From DTPU01 sp963827855 (GTDB lineage: Bacteria > Planctomycetota > Phycisphaerae > Sedimentisphaerales > Anaerobacaceae), in the NCBI GenBank assembly GCA_963827855.1, contig CAWHBY010000002.1, positions 3,596,001 through 3,660,000 of the forward strand: a stretch of DNA of 64,000 bases. Direction: 5' to 3'. Both the position numbers and the translations under genes were made by a program. Within the stretch, counting starts at the first letter, position 1. Every line of letters begins with the position of its first letter. Below the pieces are notes generated by a model. That model did not search any database. It had not been told where the DNA came from and saw nothing but the letters and a program-made list of their open reading frames with translations. Below are positions 18,584 through 26,737 of this stretch, piece after piece.

Positions 18584-19180
18584 TTATCCTGCCTTCTCCA
18601 GGGCTTGTTGGATCTTGCCCAGCCGTTCTTCGATCAGCGACTTGACCACGCCACGGGAGGTCTCGACGAGACACTGTGCATGGCCGATGCTGGGATCCGC
18701 CACAAAGACCAGGCAGGACCAGGCGCTGTCAGGCCTCTGTTGCTGGAGCTGCTTGCAGACCTCCCAGTCGTGGGGGCTGACATGGACCGTGACGCCTTGC
18801 TTGGTCGGCGCCTTCTCCAGGGCCTCCTGGATGATCGCCTCCACGTCGTAGTCTCCTTGCTGGACCTTCTGGGCCAGGACCTTGCGTGCGATTTCCACGG
18901 CCAGGCGTGCGATTTCCTGGCGATGGGAGCCCACGATCGCCTCATGCAGGCTGGACAGCTTGCCAGTCAGGTCATCCAGGAGCCGGCACGCCTGTTCCAG
19001 GCGTTGTTGCTGCTGAGCCACCTCGGCCAAGTCCTTCTGGAGCTCCAGGGCCGCTGCAGGTGGGCCGCCTCCGGGGCCGAACCCGGCTGGCGAACCTGCG
19101 GCAGCCTCGGCGACGGCCTCGACCCAACGGACCGCCCGGATCGGGCGGCCCAATTTGACCTTCAGCTCCGTACCCATCAA
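18584..19180 (-). CDS. fliH: Flagellar assembly protein FliH
   Basis: FliH regulates the FliI ATPase and anchors it at the export gate. The protein has 198 residues with an Ala/Pro/Gly-rich N-terminus, a coiled coil of EVAQQQQRLEQACRLLDDL type, and a C-terminal domain with IARLAVEIARKVLAQKVQQG and VTVHVSPHDWEVCKQLQQQ, the best-preserved parts of the FliH/HrpE family. Its ATG overlaps the 3' end of fliG by 4 bases, and fliI follows after 6. Position strongly supports the call. Confidence 0.9.
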   Translation of the reverse strand: MMGTELKVKLGRPIRAVRWVEAVAEAAAGSPAGFGPGGGPPAAALELQKDLAEVAQQQQRLEQACRLLDDLTGKLSSLHEAIVGSHRQEIARLAVEIARKVLAQKVQQGDYDVEAIIQEALEKAPTKQGVTVHVSPHDWEVCKQLQQQRPDSAWSCLVFVADPSIGHAQCLVETSRGVVKSLIEERLGKIQQALEKAG

Positions 19181-20244
19181 GATGACTCTTCTGCGAAGTT
19201 CAGGTCCCCATTGACCTGCAGCTCACGGAATCGGCGCAGGATCTTCTCACGGGCCTCATCTATCTCCTTCTTCTTGGGCTTCTGCATCAGTGACGCCTCT
19301 TCCGCGACCACCGTTGCAGCCCGCTCGGAGATGTTCGACTTGATCTTGTTGACCGTGGCCTCCTCTGCCTCGAACAGGGCCATAGCCAGCGTCCTTTCAT
19401 CCATTCCCCGCATCGCCTGCTGCACGGACCGATCGGTGATCAGCACCAGATCCTCCCAGAGGACCATGAGACTGCCGATGGCCTCTGCCGCGTCCTTGTC
19501 CTTCTTGCGGATGGTCCCCAGGATGCCGTCCCGCACTTCCCGCTCGAGCGTCCGCAGGACTACGGCGACCTTTCGGAGCGATGACGGTCCCTGGCCCGGC
19601 TCGCTGCTGGCACCGGCACCGGCGCTGGCACTGGACGCCTGAGTGGCCATGCCCACGGCCTGGCCCGCGATGTCCTGCTGCAGCCGGCTGGCGATCATCT
19701 CGCCAATGCGGTGTTTCGCCTCGGGCGACACGTTCTCCACCCCGGTCATCCGGCTGACTGCGCTGATCCGCACCCCCTCACTCAAACGACCCAGGAGGGC
19801 TGCGCTTTTCTTGGCAGGCAATTCGGCCAAGATGATGGCTACCGCCTGAGGATGCTCGGTCTCCAGCAGTCGGGCCAGCACGCCCAGGTCCGCCTTGCGG
19901 ATCGGCAGGAAGGGGTCGCGCTTGCGGAGCAGGTCGCTGATGCCCGCCTGGAACTGCTTGGCCCTTTCCTGGCCGACCGTACTCTTGAGCACCTCGTCCA
20001 GGAAGCCGGCCAGTTCGTTGCCGGCCTGGCCCTGACGGGACCCCAGGGCATTGAAGAACTCCAGGGTCACGGCGTCGCTCTGTTGCGAGTTCCGCAGACC
20101 CGCAGCCTCCATGTAGCTCAGCTCCACAGCCAGCGACTCGATGACCTTGGGGTCGAATCCCTTTAGCATCTCCGCTGCAGTGGGGCCGTCGAGGCTCATC
20201 AACAGCAGTGCGGCTTTTTGTCTGCCTGTCAGCGTGTCAGTCAT
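19177..20244 (-). CDS. fliG: Flagellar motor switch protein FliG
   Basis: FliG is the rotor protein that contacts the stator and controls rotation. It has 355 residues, close to the usual 330-345. The N-terminal TGRQKAALLLMSLDGPTAAE is characteristic. The middle domain has HPQAVAIILAELPAKKSAAL (consensus EHPQTIALILAHL), and the C-terminal part has LMVLWEDLVLITDRSVQQAM (consensus MFVFEDLVxLDDRxIQxLL). It is preceded by a 170-base low-complexity spacer after fliF and overlaps fliH by 4 bases. fliM and fliN are not in the window. Confidence 0.95.
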   Translation of the reverse strand: MTDTLTGRQKAALLLMSLDGPTAAEMLKGFDPKVIESLAVELSYMEAAGLRNSQQSDAVTLEFFNALGSRQGQAGNELAGFLDEVLKSTVGQERAKQFQAGISDLLRKRDPFLPIRKADLGVLARLLETEHPQAVAIILAELPAKKSAALLGRLSEGVRISAVSRMTGVENVSPEAKHRIGEMIASRLQQDIAGQAVGMATQASSASAGAGASSEPGQGPSSLRKVAVVLRTLEREVRDGILGTIRKKDKDAAEAIGSLMVLWEDLVLITDRSVQQAMRGMDERTLAMALFEAEEATVNKIKSNISERAATVVAEEASLMQKPKKKEIDEAREKILRRFRELQVNGDLNFAEESS

Positions 20245-20256
20245 TCATCACATCCA

Positions 20257-20385
20257 GAATAGAGATAAGAAGTAAGAAGTAAGAAGTAAGAACCAAAGAG
20301 CTAGACTTGGGCCGCAGGCATCCATGCCTTCTGACTTGCTTCCAAGCTCCTGTCTCTTACCTCTTACTTCTTGCTTCTTACTTCT
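20257..20385 (+). repeat. Low-complexity inverted repeat (GAAGTAA words) between fliF and fliG
   Basis: The left arm (20257-20292) repeats AGAAGTAAGAAGTAAGAA. The right arm (20351-20385) repeats the complement CTTACTTCTTGCTTCTTACT. The unique centre is about 60 bases. It lies inside the flagellar operon. Confidence 0.65.
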
Positions 20386-20406
20386 GCCGACCGCCTTGCG
20401 GTCGGC
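20386..20406 (-). terminator. Perfect 9-bp hairpin upstream of fliG
   Basis: GCCGACCGC, loop CTT, GCGGTCGGC: a perfect stem starting 9 bases after the fliF stop on the minus strand. No U-tract follows directly, but the low-complexity arm downstream is rich in A and G on that strand. It could be a partial terminator or an mRNA-stabilising hairpin. Confidence 0.35.
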
Positions 20407-20414
20407 TTCGCGGA

Positions 20415-21872
20415 TCAGCTTTGTTGCACCCATGCCGCAAACAACTGCCTGACCTGTTCAGGGTTGTTCTTCAGTGCGCCGGCCACCTGTTGTCTCAGGA
20501 CTGCGGGGTTCACCTGACCGGGCGGCAGGGCGCCTGCGCCGGCGGCCCCGGCTGGCAAGGTGGGTGCAGCGGCTGCTTCAGCGGCCGTCACCTTCTTTCG
20601 GGCGCCGGTCAGTATCCTGAACACCAGCAGTGCACAGATTGCCATGACCCCCATGGAGGCCTGGCGGACAAACGCCAGGTACCCCGTCCACTTCGGGGCC
20701 GGTTCTTCAGTCGCGATGTCCTTGCGGCGGTTGAACCGGATGTTCTTGACCGTCAATAGGTCCGTCGTCTTCATGCCCAGGGCGCTGCGGATCAGGTCCT
20801 GGACCTCCTGTTCCTTCATCAGCAGGGTGGTCTGATTGGGGTCTTCGGGGTAGAGGTCCACGACTGCGGAGACGGACACGGACCTGACGTCGCCGGGAAG
20901 AGGGGTCTCTTGCCGGACGGTCATGCCCACAGCCATCTCGGTCTCCGTGGTGCTCTTCGGAGTCCCTTGGGTCGTGGCCTGGCCCGTGGTCACGGTCGTC
21001 GGTTCCTTGGTCTCCAGGATCTTCCTCTCGACGCCCGCGGTGGGGACCTCGGTCCGCACCATGATGCTGTTCATGTCCACGACCGCAGAGACCCGGACCG
21101 TGGCCCGATTGGGGCCCAAGGCCATGGCCAGCATGTCCTCGACCTTCTTGGCCAGGCTCTGTTCCACCCGTTCTTTGTAGTCCTGATAGGTGCCCGCCGC
21201 GCCGGCCATGCGGCTGTCCGATCGGCTGGACAGCAGGTTGCCGTGGTTGTCCACGATGGTGACGTTCTCAGGCCGCAGGCCTGAGATGCTGCCTGCCACC
21301 AGGTTGGTGATGGCCGCGATGTTGGCGGGCGCAAGCGTGTAGCCGGGCTTGATCTGCAGAATGACGGAGGCCGTCGTCTTGGCGTCCTCTGAGGAGAACA
21401 ACTGAGGCTCAGGATTGTCCAGGTGCACGCGGGCGAAGACCAGGCCCTCGATCATCTGGATGCTCTTGGCCAACTCCTCCTGGAGGGCCCTCTTCATGTT
21501 GACGTTCTGCACAAAGGGGCTGACGCCGATCTTCTCCGTCTCAAAGATCTTGTAGCCGGTCTGGCCGCCGGTCGGAAGGCCCTCCTTCGCCATCTCCAAC
21601 CGCAGGCGGTAGACCTGTTCTTTGGGCACGTAGATGCTCGTGCCGCCGGATCGCAGCTCATAGACCACGTTCTGCTGGGTGATCTTGTCCACGATCTTTG
21701 CCGCATCCTCGGGCGCTATGCCCTGGTAGAGCAGTTGCATGTCCGGCTGCCTGGCCCAATGGACCAGGAGGGCCCCTGCGCCGACCGCCGTCAGCACGAT
21801 GGCCATCAGCATGGCCCTCTGGACCAAGCCTATCTTTTCCCAGACTTGACGTATGTTCTGGAGAACGTCCAT
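20415..21872 (-). CDS. fliF: Flagellar MS-ring protein FliF
   Basis: FliF forms the inner-membrane MS ring on which the rotor assembles. It has 485 residues with membrane helices near residues 20-40 and 415-435. The ring-building part includes LLYQGIAPEDAAKIVDKI, GLPTGGQTGYKIFETEKIGV and ALQEELAKSIQMIEGLVFAR, all typical FliF. The C-terminal tail that binds FliG has PEQVRQLFAAWVQQS. It starts 29 bases after fliE. The length is slightly below the usual 530-570, mainly from a shorter periplasmic loop. Confidence 0.95.
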   Translation of the reverse strand: MDVLQNIRQVWEKIGLVQRAMLMAIVLTAVGAGALLVHWARQPDMQLLYQGIAPEDAAKIVDKITQQNVVYELRSGGTSIYVPKEQVYRLRLEMAKEGLPTGGQTGYKIFETEKIGVSPFVQNVNMKRALQEELAKSIQMIEGLVFARVHLDNPEPQLFSSEDAKTTASVILQIKPGYTLAPANIAAITNLVAGSISGLRPENVTIVDNHGNLLSSRSDSRMAGAAGTYQDYKERVEQSLAKKVEDMLAMALGPNRATVRVSAVVDMNSIMVRTEVPTAGVERKILETKEPTTVTTGQATTQGTPKSTTETEMAVGMTVRQETPLPGDVRSVSVSAVVDLYPEDPNQTTLLMKEQEVQDLIRSALGMKTTDLLTVKNIRFNRRKDIATEEPAPKWTGYLAFVRQASMGVMAICALLVFRILTGARKKVTAAEAAAAPTLPAGAAGAGALPPGQVNPAVLRQQVAGALKNNPEQVRQLFAAWVQQS

Positions 21873-21900
21873 ACCCGCCGGTCACTCCGGTGAGACGAGG

Positions 21901-22215
21901 TCACAGTGGCATGTTCATGGTCTGTTTGTAGGCCTCGATGAGCTTGTTTCTCACCCCCACGAGGAGCTTGAAGCTCATGTCGGCCTTGGCGACGGCGGAG
22001 ACCACGGACGTGATGTCCGTGTTCTTGCCGGTCAGCAGCTCCTGGATCGAGGTGTCTGAGGCCTGCTGAAGATCATCCACCTTGGCCAGGGCCTTGCCCA
22101 CGTCCTTGACCTGCTCGGCAAAGCTCGTGGCAGGGCTGGTCTCGGCGCTGGTCTTGGGCGTCGTCCACTCGGGTTTGATGGGGACGGGGCTGTATTGGGT
22201 ATTCAGGTTGATCAT
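21901..22215 (-). CDS. fliE: Flagellar hook-basal body protein FliE
   Basis: FliE is a small junction protein between the MS ring and the rod. It has 104 residues. The C-terminal part KADMSFKLLVGVRNKLIEAY followed by KQTMNMPL is the family signature (consensus KAxLSFxLxVQVRNKLVEAYQEIMRMQV). The N-terminal half has SFAEQVKDVGKALAKVDDLQ. It lies 15 bases after flgC. Order flgB-flgC-fliE-fliF is the common bacterial arrangement. Confidence 0.93.
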   Translation of the reverse strand: MINLNTQYSPVPIKPEWTTPKTSAETSPATSFAEQVKDVGKALAKVDDLQQASDTSIQELLTGKNTDITSVVSAVAKADMSFKLLVGVRNKLIEAYKQTMNMPL

Positions 22216-22230
22216 TGATGCATCCTTGGC

Positions 22231-22638
22231 TTATCTGAGGAGCTCCAGGGCCGTGTCCACGATCTGTTGATAGCGTTTGAGGATGGCGGCATTGGCCTGA
22301 TAGGCCCGGGTGGCGATGGTCAGGCTGATCATCTCGGCTGGCAGATTGACGTTGGGCATCCGCACGTATCCGTTGGCGTCTGCTTCCGGGTGCGTGGGGT
22401 CAAACAGCTCTGGAAAGGGACTGTTGTCCTGGGCGATCTTCTCGACCATCACGCCGCCGAGGGGATCGTGGCTGTCCTGAGCCTTGAAGATCGCCTCGAC
22501 CCGCCGATAGGGTTGGCCGCCGGCGTCTGTGGTGCGCGCGTTGGCCACGTTGGCGTAGATGGCCGCCAAGTTCTTGTTCTGGGCCTCCATCCCCGAGACG
22601 GCCACATCCACGGGGCCAAACACCTTGTCTATTGCCAT
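22231..22638 (-). CDS. flgC: Flagellar basal-body rod protein FlgC
   Basis: FlgC is a proximal rod subunit exported through the flagellar channel. It has 135 residues. The N-terminal VAVSGMEAQNKNLAAIYANV and the C-terminal YVRMPNVNLPAEMISLTIAT, followed by RAYQANAAILKR, are the rod-protein signatures; NVN-x-x-xEM and AYQAN are near-invariant. It follows flgB by 34 bases. Confidence 0.95.
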   Translation of the reverse strand: MAIDKVFGPVDVAVSGMEAQNKNLAAIYANVANARTTDAGGQPYRRVEAIFKAQDSHDPLGGVMVEKIAQDNSPFPELFDPTHPEADANGYVRMPNVNLPAEMISLTIATRAYQANAAILKRYQQIVDTALELLR

Positions 22639-22672
22639 AGGTCACGACCTTTCCATGGTTGGAGAGACCCGC

Positions 22673-23038
22673 CTAGGTGCGGCTGGTGTCGATGGCAGAT
22701 TCGATCTGCCGGTACTTGCTCGACAGCAGACGCATGAAGGCCTTCTGACGCAACGAGTTCTTGATCATCTCGCCTACCTCGGTCTCCACGCTGACGTCAT
22801 TGCCGTTAGGCTTGGTCTGCGCAGTCTTGGGCTGGTAGAGCTGAGGTTCGACCTCTGCCAGGTCCAGGGAGTCCGAGGATCGGAGGGCGTCGGCGAGGAG
22901 TTCCTCGAACTTGACGTCCTGCCTGCGGTATCCTGGAGTCTCGATATTGGCGATGTTGGCGGCGATGGCCTTCTGCCGAAGGCCCTCCGCTCGTACTCCC
23001 GCGTTCAAGAGATCCATGATCGATTCAATTTTTGCCAT
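22673..23038 (-). CDS. flgB: Flagellar basal-body rod protein FlgB
   Basis: FlgB is the first rod subunit and the first gene of the leftward flagellar operon. The ATG at 23038 (MAKIESIMDLLNAGVRAEGL) has AGGAG 6 bases upstream; an ATG 15 codons earlier lies within the promoter leader. The signature is QKAIAANIANIETPGYRRQD (rod-protein ANxANxxTPGYKRxD), followed by VKFEELLADAL. The product is about 121 residues. A sigma-54-type promoter precedes it by about 48 bases. Confidence 0.93.
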   Translation of the reverse strand: MAKIESIMDLLNAGVRAEGLRQKAIAANIANIETPGYRRQDVKFEELLADALRSSDSLDLAEVEPQLYQPKTAQTKPNGNDVSVETEVGEMIKNSLRQKAFMRLLSSKYRQIESAIDTSRT

Positions 23039-23085
23039 AGCCGCTCCTAGACTGTCTGGACGTACTGCCTTGGCGAACATCACAT

Positions 23086-23101
23086 TGCAACCAACGTGCC
23101 A
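23086..23101 (-). promoter_or_regulatory. Sigma-54 promoter of the flgB operon
   Basis: On the minus strand TGGCACGTTGGTTGCA matches the consensus TGGCAC-N5-TTGCA fully, with GG and GC 10 bases apart. The predicted start is near 23075, 37 bases before the flgB ATG. Confidence 0.82.
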
Positions 23102-23415
23102 ACCCGCTGTTGATGCCTCCGCAGGCCTAGGTCCGCGCTATCCGTGCTGCTGCAAAGGCCTGAACTATCGGATCGTTACAGCCGCGGCGTCCCGTGGCTG
23201 TCCGGAATCTATACAAGAGTCGCCCCATTCCTAGACAGCAAGACCTATCGCCCCGCACGCGGGTTGGATGCGGAAGATCCGTCCACCCTGCGGCGGAATT
23301 CTCCGTGCATCCTGCCACAACCATGGGGTCGCATGGAGGATTCAATCGGGCAGGACCTGCGCAAATCACGCCAGATAAGGCTTTTGGCCATATTGCCCCT
23401 CCGGACAGGGTTGTC

Positions 23416-23431
23416 TGGCATAGGCATTGCT
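23416..23431 (+). promoter_or_regulatory. Sigma-54-type promoter of fliK
   Basis: TGGCATAGGCATTGCT has GG-N10-GC spacing and TGGCA/TTGCT boxes. The start point would fall near 23442, only about 9 bases before the fliK ATG at 23451, so the leader would be very short. Confidence 0.6.
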
Positions 23432-23450
23432 ATAACGGGGGCAGGCTGCA

Positions 23451-25646
23451 ATGAATACAAGCACGACCAATCGAGTTGTTGTGGATACGGCGGACAGCGC
23501 CAGGCATGGCTCAAAGGCCGCCAAGCAGAGGGCGACCAGCGCGGCGGATGGACTGGCCAGGCTCTTTGCGCAGACGGCAGACCAGCGGTCCGCTGAATCC
23601 TCTGCCGCCTCTGAGACCCAGGCGACCTTCCAGGAGGCCCTGGACAGGACCCTCTCCACCCTGACGACCGAGTCTCCGCGATCCAAGACACAGACCAAGG
23701 CCCGTCCCCATCAGCAGGCCGGGGCCTGGGATGGCGGTGATACGGCTCTGGAACCCGGCCTGGCCCGTCCCATCGCCGCTGAATCCGCAATCCGGCGATC
23801 GCACGGAGACACCCGCGCGTCTGCCTCTGGGCAGGACCGGGAGGTGGCTGAAGAGGCGATTTCCAAGACAAGGGCCGGCAAGACAGCCGATGCCAGGGGC
23901 TCCAGCGCAGCGGCCGATGTCTCCGATCACGCGGTCGCCACTTGCCATTCCTCGAAGAACGCCAGGAAGTCCAGATCCTCCGGCGAGGCAACCGGCAGCG
24001 AGACACCCCAGGCGGACAGACAGGTCGTGACGATAGGTGCAGGGGGGCAGGGGGCTCGGCCGGATGAGACCTCTGCGGCCACCGTGTGCGCAGAGGCCAG
24101 CCCCATCGAGATACGGCCGATGAGGGTGTCTGCGCCTGTCGCTTCGCAGCCAGACGAGAAGGCGTCTCGGATCTCGACCGTGGACCTGGAACCCGGCAGC
24201 CGCAGTGTACAGGCTGGGCCGGATCTCAAGGCCTCTTCATCTCCTGTCAGCAGGCATGCGGGCAGCCGGCCACAGGCCTACGCTGGGCACGAGCCGGAGG
24301 CGAAGGCTGTGACCTTGCAGGCCGCTGAGGCAGGCAGTCGCGCCAAGGAGGGCACGGCTGCCGCGTCTCGGATTGAGGCTGAGGGCCAGGTCAACCTTGA
24401 TGGCGCTGCCCGCGCCCAGGAAGACGGGCCTGAGGCCCAGTCTCTGCAGAAGGCTGCAGCGTCCTCAGGGGTGGCATCCAGGGAGGCAGCCCGGGCCCTC
24501 AAGACCGCATCGGCCCCGCAGGATAGCATCATTGAAGGCCTTCCTGACGCAGGTGTCCCGCGGCTCCGTCCCACAGACGCTGACCGCAAGGACGTCCATG
24601 CGGAGGCCAGCCAGGCCAGTGAAGGCCCCAGATCGGCATCGGTCCAAGGGCAGGAGTCCGGCCACTCCACCCAAGACGCTGCGACGTCAGATGCGTCTCC
24701 AGCTTCCTCCAGTCCTGGACTCGGTGCCGGGCCCAAGGCCGCCAGCCAGATGGGAGGGGCGATCTCTGCGGCGGCCGCCAGCGACGCTCCGGGCCTGACC
24801 GATGCACGACCGTCACGCACCCAACAAGGCCCGCACTCGTCCATGGCCGGCACGTCTGCGGTTGTCCAGGACGTGCCTGGCGCTGGCAAGGTCAGGGTTC
24901 AGGAAGGCCAGGAGGTGACCGTGCCCGAGGAGTCGGCCGGTCAGCCGTCCGGCCTCAGCAGCTCGAAGCTCGGCCTTTCGAACAGACCCGTCCAGGCCGT
25001 GGATCAGACCGCGGCCTCCAGGGACCGGGTCTCCGCCAGCGGCCATGACGGACCTGTCTTCTGGCAGATGGAACAGGCGATTGCCGCAGGCCAGCCTGCA
25101 GATGCATCGCCGGACTTGGTAGACGCGACTCTGGAGAGTTCTGATCTGCGGACATCCCGGCAAGGGCAGGGAGTCGACCTCCAGCCCATGCCTGAGCAGG
25201 TGCTCAGCTCCATTCGTGGCGCGATCGAGAGCGGATCGCATCAGTTGACTGTTGAGCTCGATCCCCCGGAACTGGGCAAGGTCACGATCCGTCTCGAGCA
25301 GCATGAAGGCAGTCTCATCGGCGTCTTGGAGGTGGACCGCCGGTCAACGGCAGGTGAGCTCGAGAAGGCCCTGCCACAGATCGTTCACAACCTCAGCGAC
25401 TCAGGCATCCAGGTCAGACGGCTGGAAGTGGCGGTCAATGATCGCCATCCACAACAGACCGGCGACGGCGCCTCCTACGGCATGTATCAGGGACGATCCG
25501 GTCAACAGGATCAAGGTCAGCATTCCCCCCATGCGGATCACTTGGCCTATTCCAGCAGCAGTCCCGCGACAACACGCGATTCTGCTGAACACGACCGGCC
25601 CCAGCCCAGCCTTGGTTCGGGTGGTTCTATAGACCTCTTGATGTAG
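23451..25646 (+). CDS. fliK: Flagellar hook-length control protein FliK
   Basis: FliK is the secreted molecular ruler that ends hook growth by triggering the FlhB switch. It has 731 residues. The long N-terminal and middle part is Ser/Ala/Gln-rich, low in structure and poorly conserved, as expected. The C-terminal Flg_hook domain is clear near residues 585-665: HQLTVELDPPELGKVTIRLE, GVLEVDRRSTAGELEKALPQ and LSDSGIQVRRLEVAV. It diverges from the rest of the cluster and has its own sigma-54-type promoter. flgD and flgE, which often follow fliK, are absent here. Confidence 0.9.
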   Translation: MNTSTTNRVVVDTADSARHGSKAAKQRATSAADGLARLFAQTADQRSAESSAASETQATFQEALDRTLSTLTTESPRSKTQTKARPHQQAGAWDGGDTALEPGLARPIAAESAIRRSHGDTRASASGQDREVAEEAISKTRAGKTADARGSSAAADVSDHAVATCHSSKNARKSRSSGEATGSETPQADRQVVTIGAGGQGARPDETSAATVCAEASPIEIRPMRVSAPVASQPDEKASRISTVDLEPGSRSVQAGPDLKASSSPVSRHAGSRPQAYAGHEPEAKAVTLQAAEAGSRAKEGTAAASRIEAEGQVNLDGAARAQEDGPEAQSLQKAAASSGVASREAARALKTASAPQDSIIEGLPDAGVPRLRPTDADRKDVHAEASQASEGPRSASVQGQESGHSTQDAATSDASPASSSPGLGAGPKAASQMGGAISAAAASDAPGLTDARPSRTQQGPHSSMAGTSAVVQDVPGAGKVRVQEGQEVTVPEESAGQPSGLSSSKLGLSNRPVQAVDQTAASRDRVSASGHDGPVFWQMEQAIAAGQPADASPDLVDATLESSDLRTSRQGQGVDLQPMPEQVLSSIRGAIESGSHQLTVELDPPELGKVTIRLEQHEGSLIGVLEVDRRSTAGELEKALPQIVHNLSDSGIQVRRLEVAVNDRHPQQTGDGASYGMYQGRSGQQDQGQHSPHADHLAYSSSSPATTRDSAEHDRPQPSLGSGGSIDLLM

Positions 25647-25830
25647 GTGCATGCCCTTTGGGGCGTCAAGTGCTGGGTCTGATCAAGAATGCACAGCATC
25701 AGGTCAAATCCCTCCATTGTTTTCGCGTCCATCTTCTGATACGAAGTCAATATTGTAAGTGTTTCCGTAATCACGGGGCATCAACAGGGTGCCGACCGAC
25801 GCGCCTACAGACGGAGCCTAAGAGGAGACT

Positions 25831-26685
25831 ATGCATAAGAGAAGAGCGTTCACGCTTATCGAGTTGTTGGTGGTGATCGCCATCATCGCCATCCTCATGG
25901 GTGTACTTATTCCAGCCGTGTCGCTGGCGAGAAAGCAGGCCACTGGATCCCGCTGCCTGGGTAACCAACGGACCCTGGGGCTGGCCTGGACGATGTACGC
26001 AGGCGACAATGGCGGCAAGATGGTGGGTGGCAATACCTACATGGAGGCTGAGAGAAGGTCTTTTGACCTGTGGGTGGTGGGGCCTTACGGCACCAGCCAC
26101 TGGAACACAGCGTCCAGCTTCGTCGGCCCAGTAGCGAACGCGGCCAACCTGTCGCCCAAGCAGAAAGAGCTCGTTGGCCTCAGGGCTGGCAAGCTCTACG
26201 CCTACGTGAAGGATACGGATAGCTATCATTGCCCTGGTGACAACAGGGGCAAGAGCAGCTTCGCCTTTCCCGGCAACACGGACCGCCTGGAGTGTTTCCG
26301 CAGCTACAGCATCGCTGCGGGCCTCAACGGAGAGCACTACGGCGGCACGGACCCCTGGACGAACGTGGCACAGATCAAGGATTCAGGCCGCAAGTACATC
26401 TTCATCGAGGACGTGGATCCGCGAGGATTCAACCTGGGATCGTGGGCCATCGGCAGGAGCAGGACGTCGTACCAATGGGTCGACCCCCTGGCTATATGGC
26501 ATAACAAGCGAAGCACCCTCAGCTTCGTGGACGGCCACGCAGAGACGCACAGTTGGCGGGATAAGAGGACCGTCGACTGGGCGAACCAACTGTTGACCGG
26601 CCTTTCATTCAGCCCGGTTCACACCGGGAGCGTGGACTGGGAGTTCATGTACCAAGGCTTCACCTGCAAGAACATGCTCCCTTGA
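25831..26685 (+). CDS. Prepilin-type N-terminal cleavage/methylation domain protein
   Basis: The N-terminus KRRAFTLIELLVVIAIIAIL is a type IV prepilin-like leader (cleavage after A/G before FTLIE, then a hydrophobic helix). The 284-residue protein ends in the H-x9-DG type motif (STLSFVDGHAETHSW) common in planctomycete pseudopilin-like proteins. It is probably processed by a prepilin peptidase and displayed or exported by a type II secretion-like system. GAGGAG lies a few bases before the ATG. The paralogues of such genes are numerous in planctomycetes; the specific role is unknown. Confidence 0.82.
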   Translation: MHKRRAFTLIELLVVIAIIAILMGVLIPAVSLARKQATGSRCLGNQRTLGLAWTMYAGDNGGKMVGGNTYMEAERRSFDLWVVGPYGTSHWNTASSFVGPVANAANLSPKQKELVGLRAGKLYAYVKDTDSYHCPGDNRGKSSFAFPGNTDRLECFRSYSIAAGLNGEHYGGTDPWTNVAQIKDSGRKYIFIEDVDPRGFNLGSWAIGRSRTSYQWVDPLAIWHNKRSTLSFVDGHAETHSWRDKRTVDWANQLLTGLSFSPVHTGSVDWEFMYQGFTCKNMLP

Positions 26686-26737
26686 TCCCGATCAGCTCTG
26701 ACGGGTCCTTATTGTTGATGGACTCGGCTCTTGGGGA

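Noticed and set aside
17240..19642. 800-codon open frame on the plus strand over fliI-fliH-fliG
   Set aside because: It is the GC-rich shadow of three well-identified flagellar genes, with His/Gly/Asp-rich low-complexity translation and no recognisable domain.
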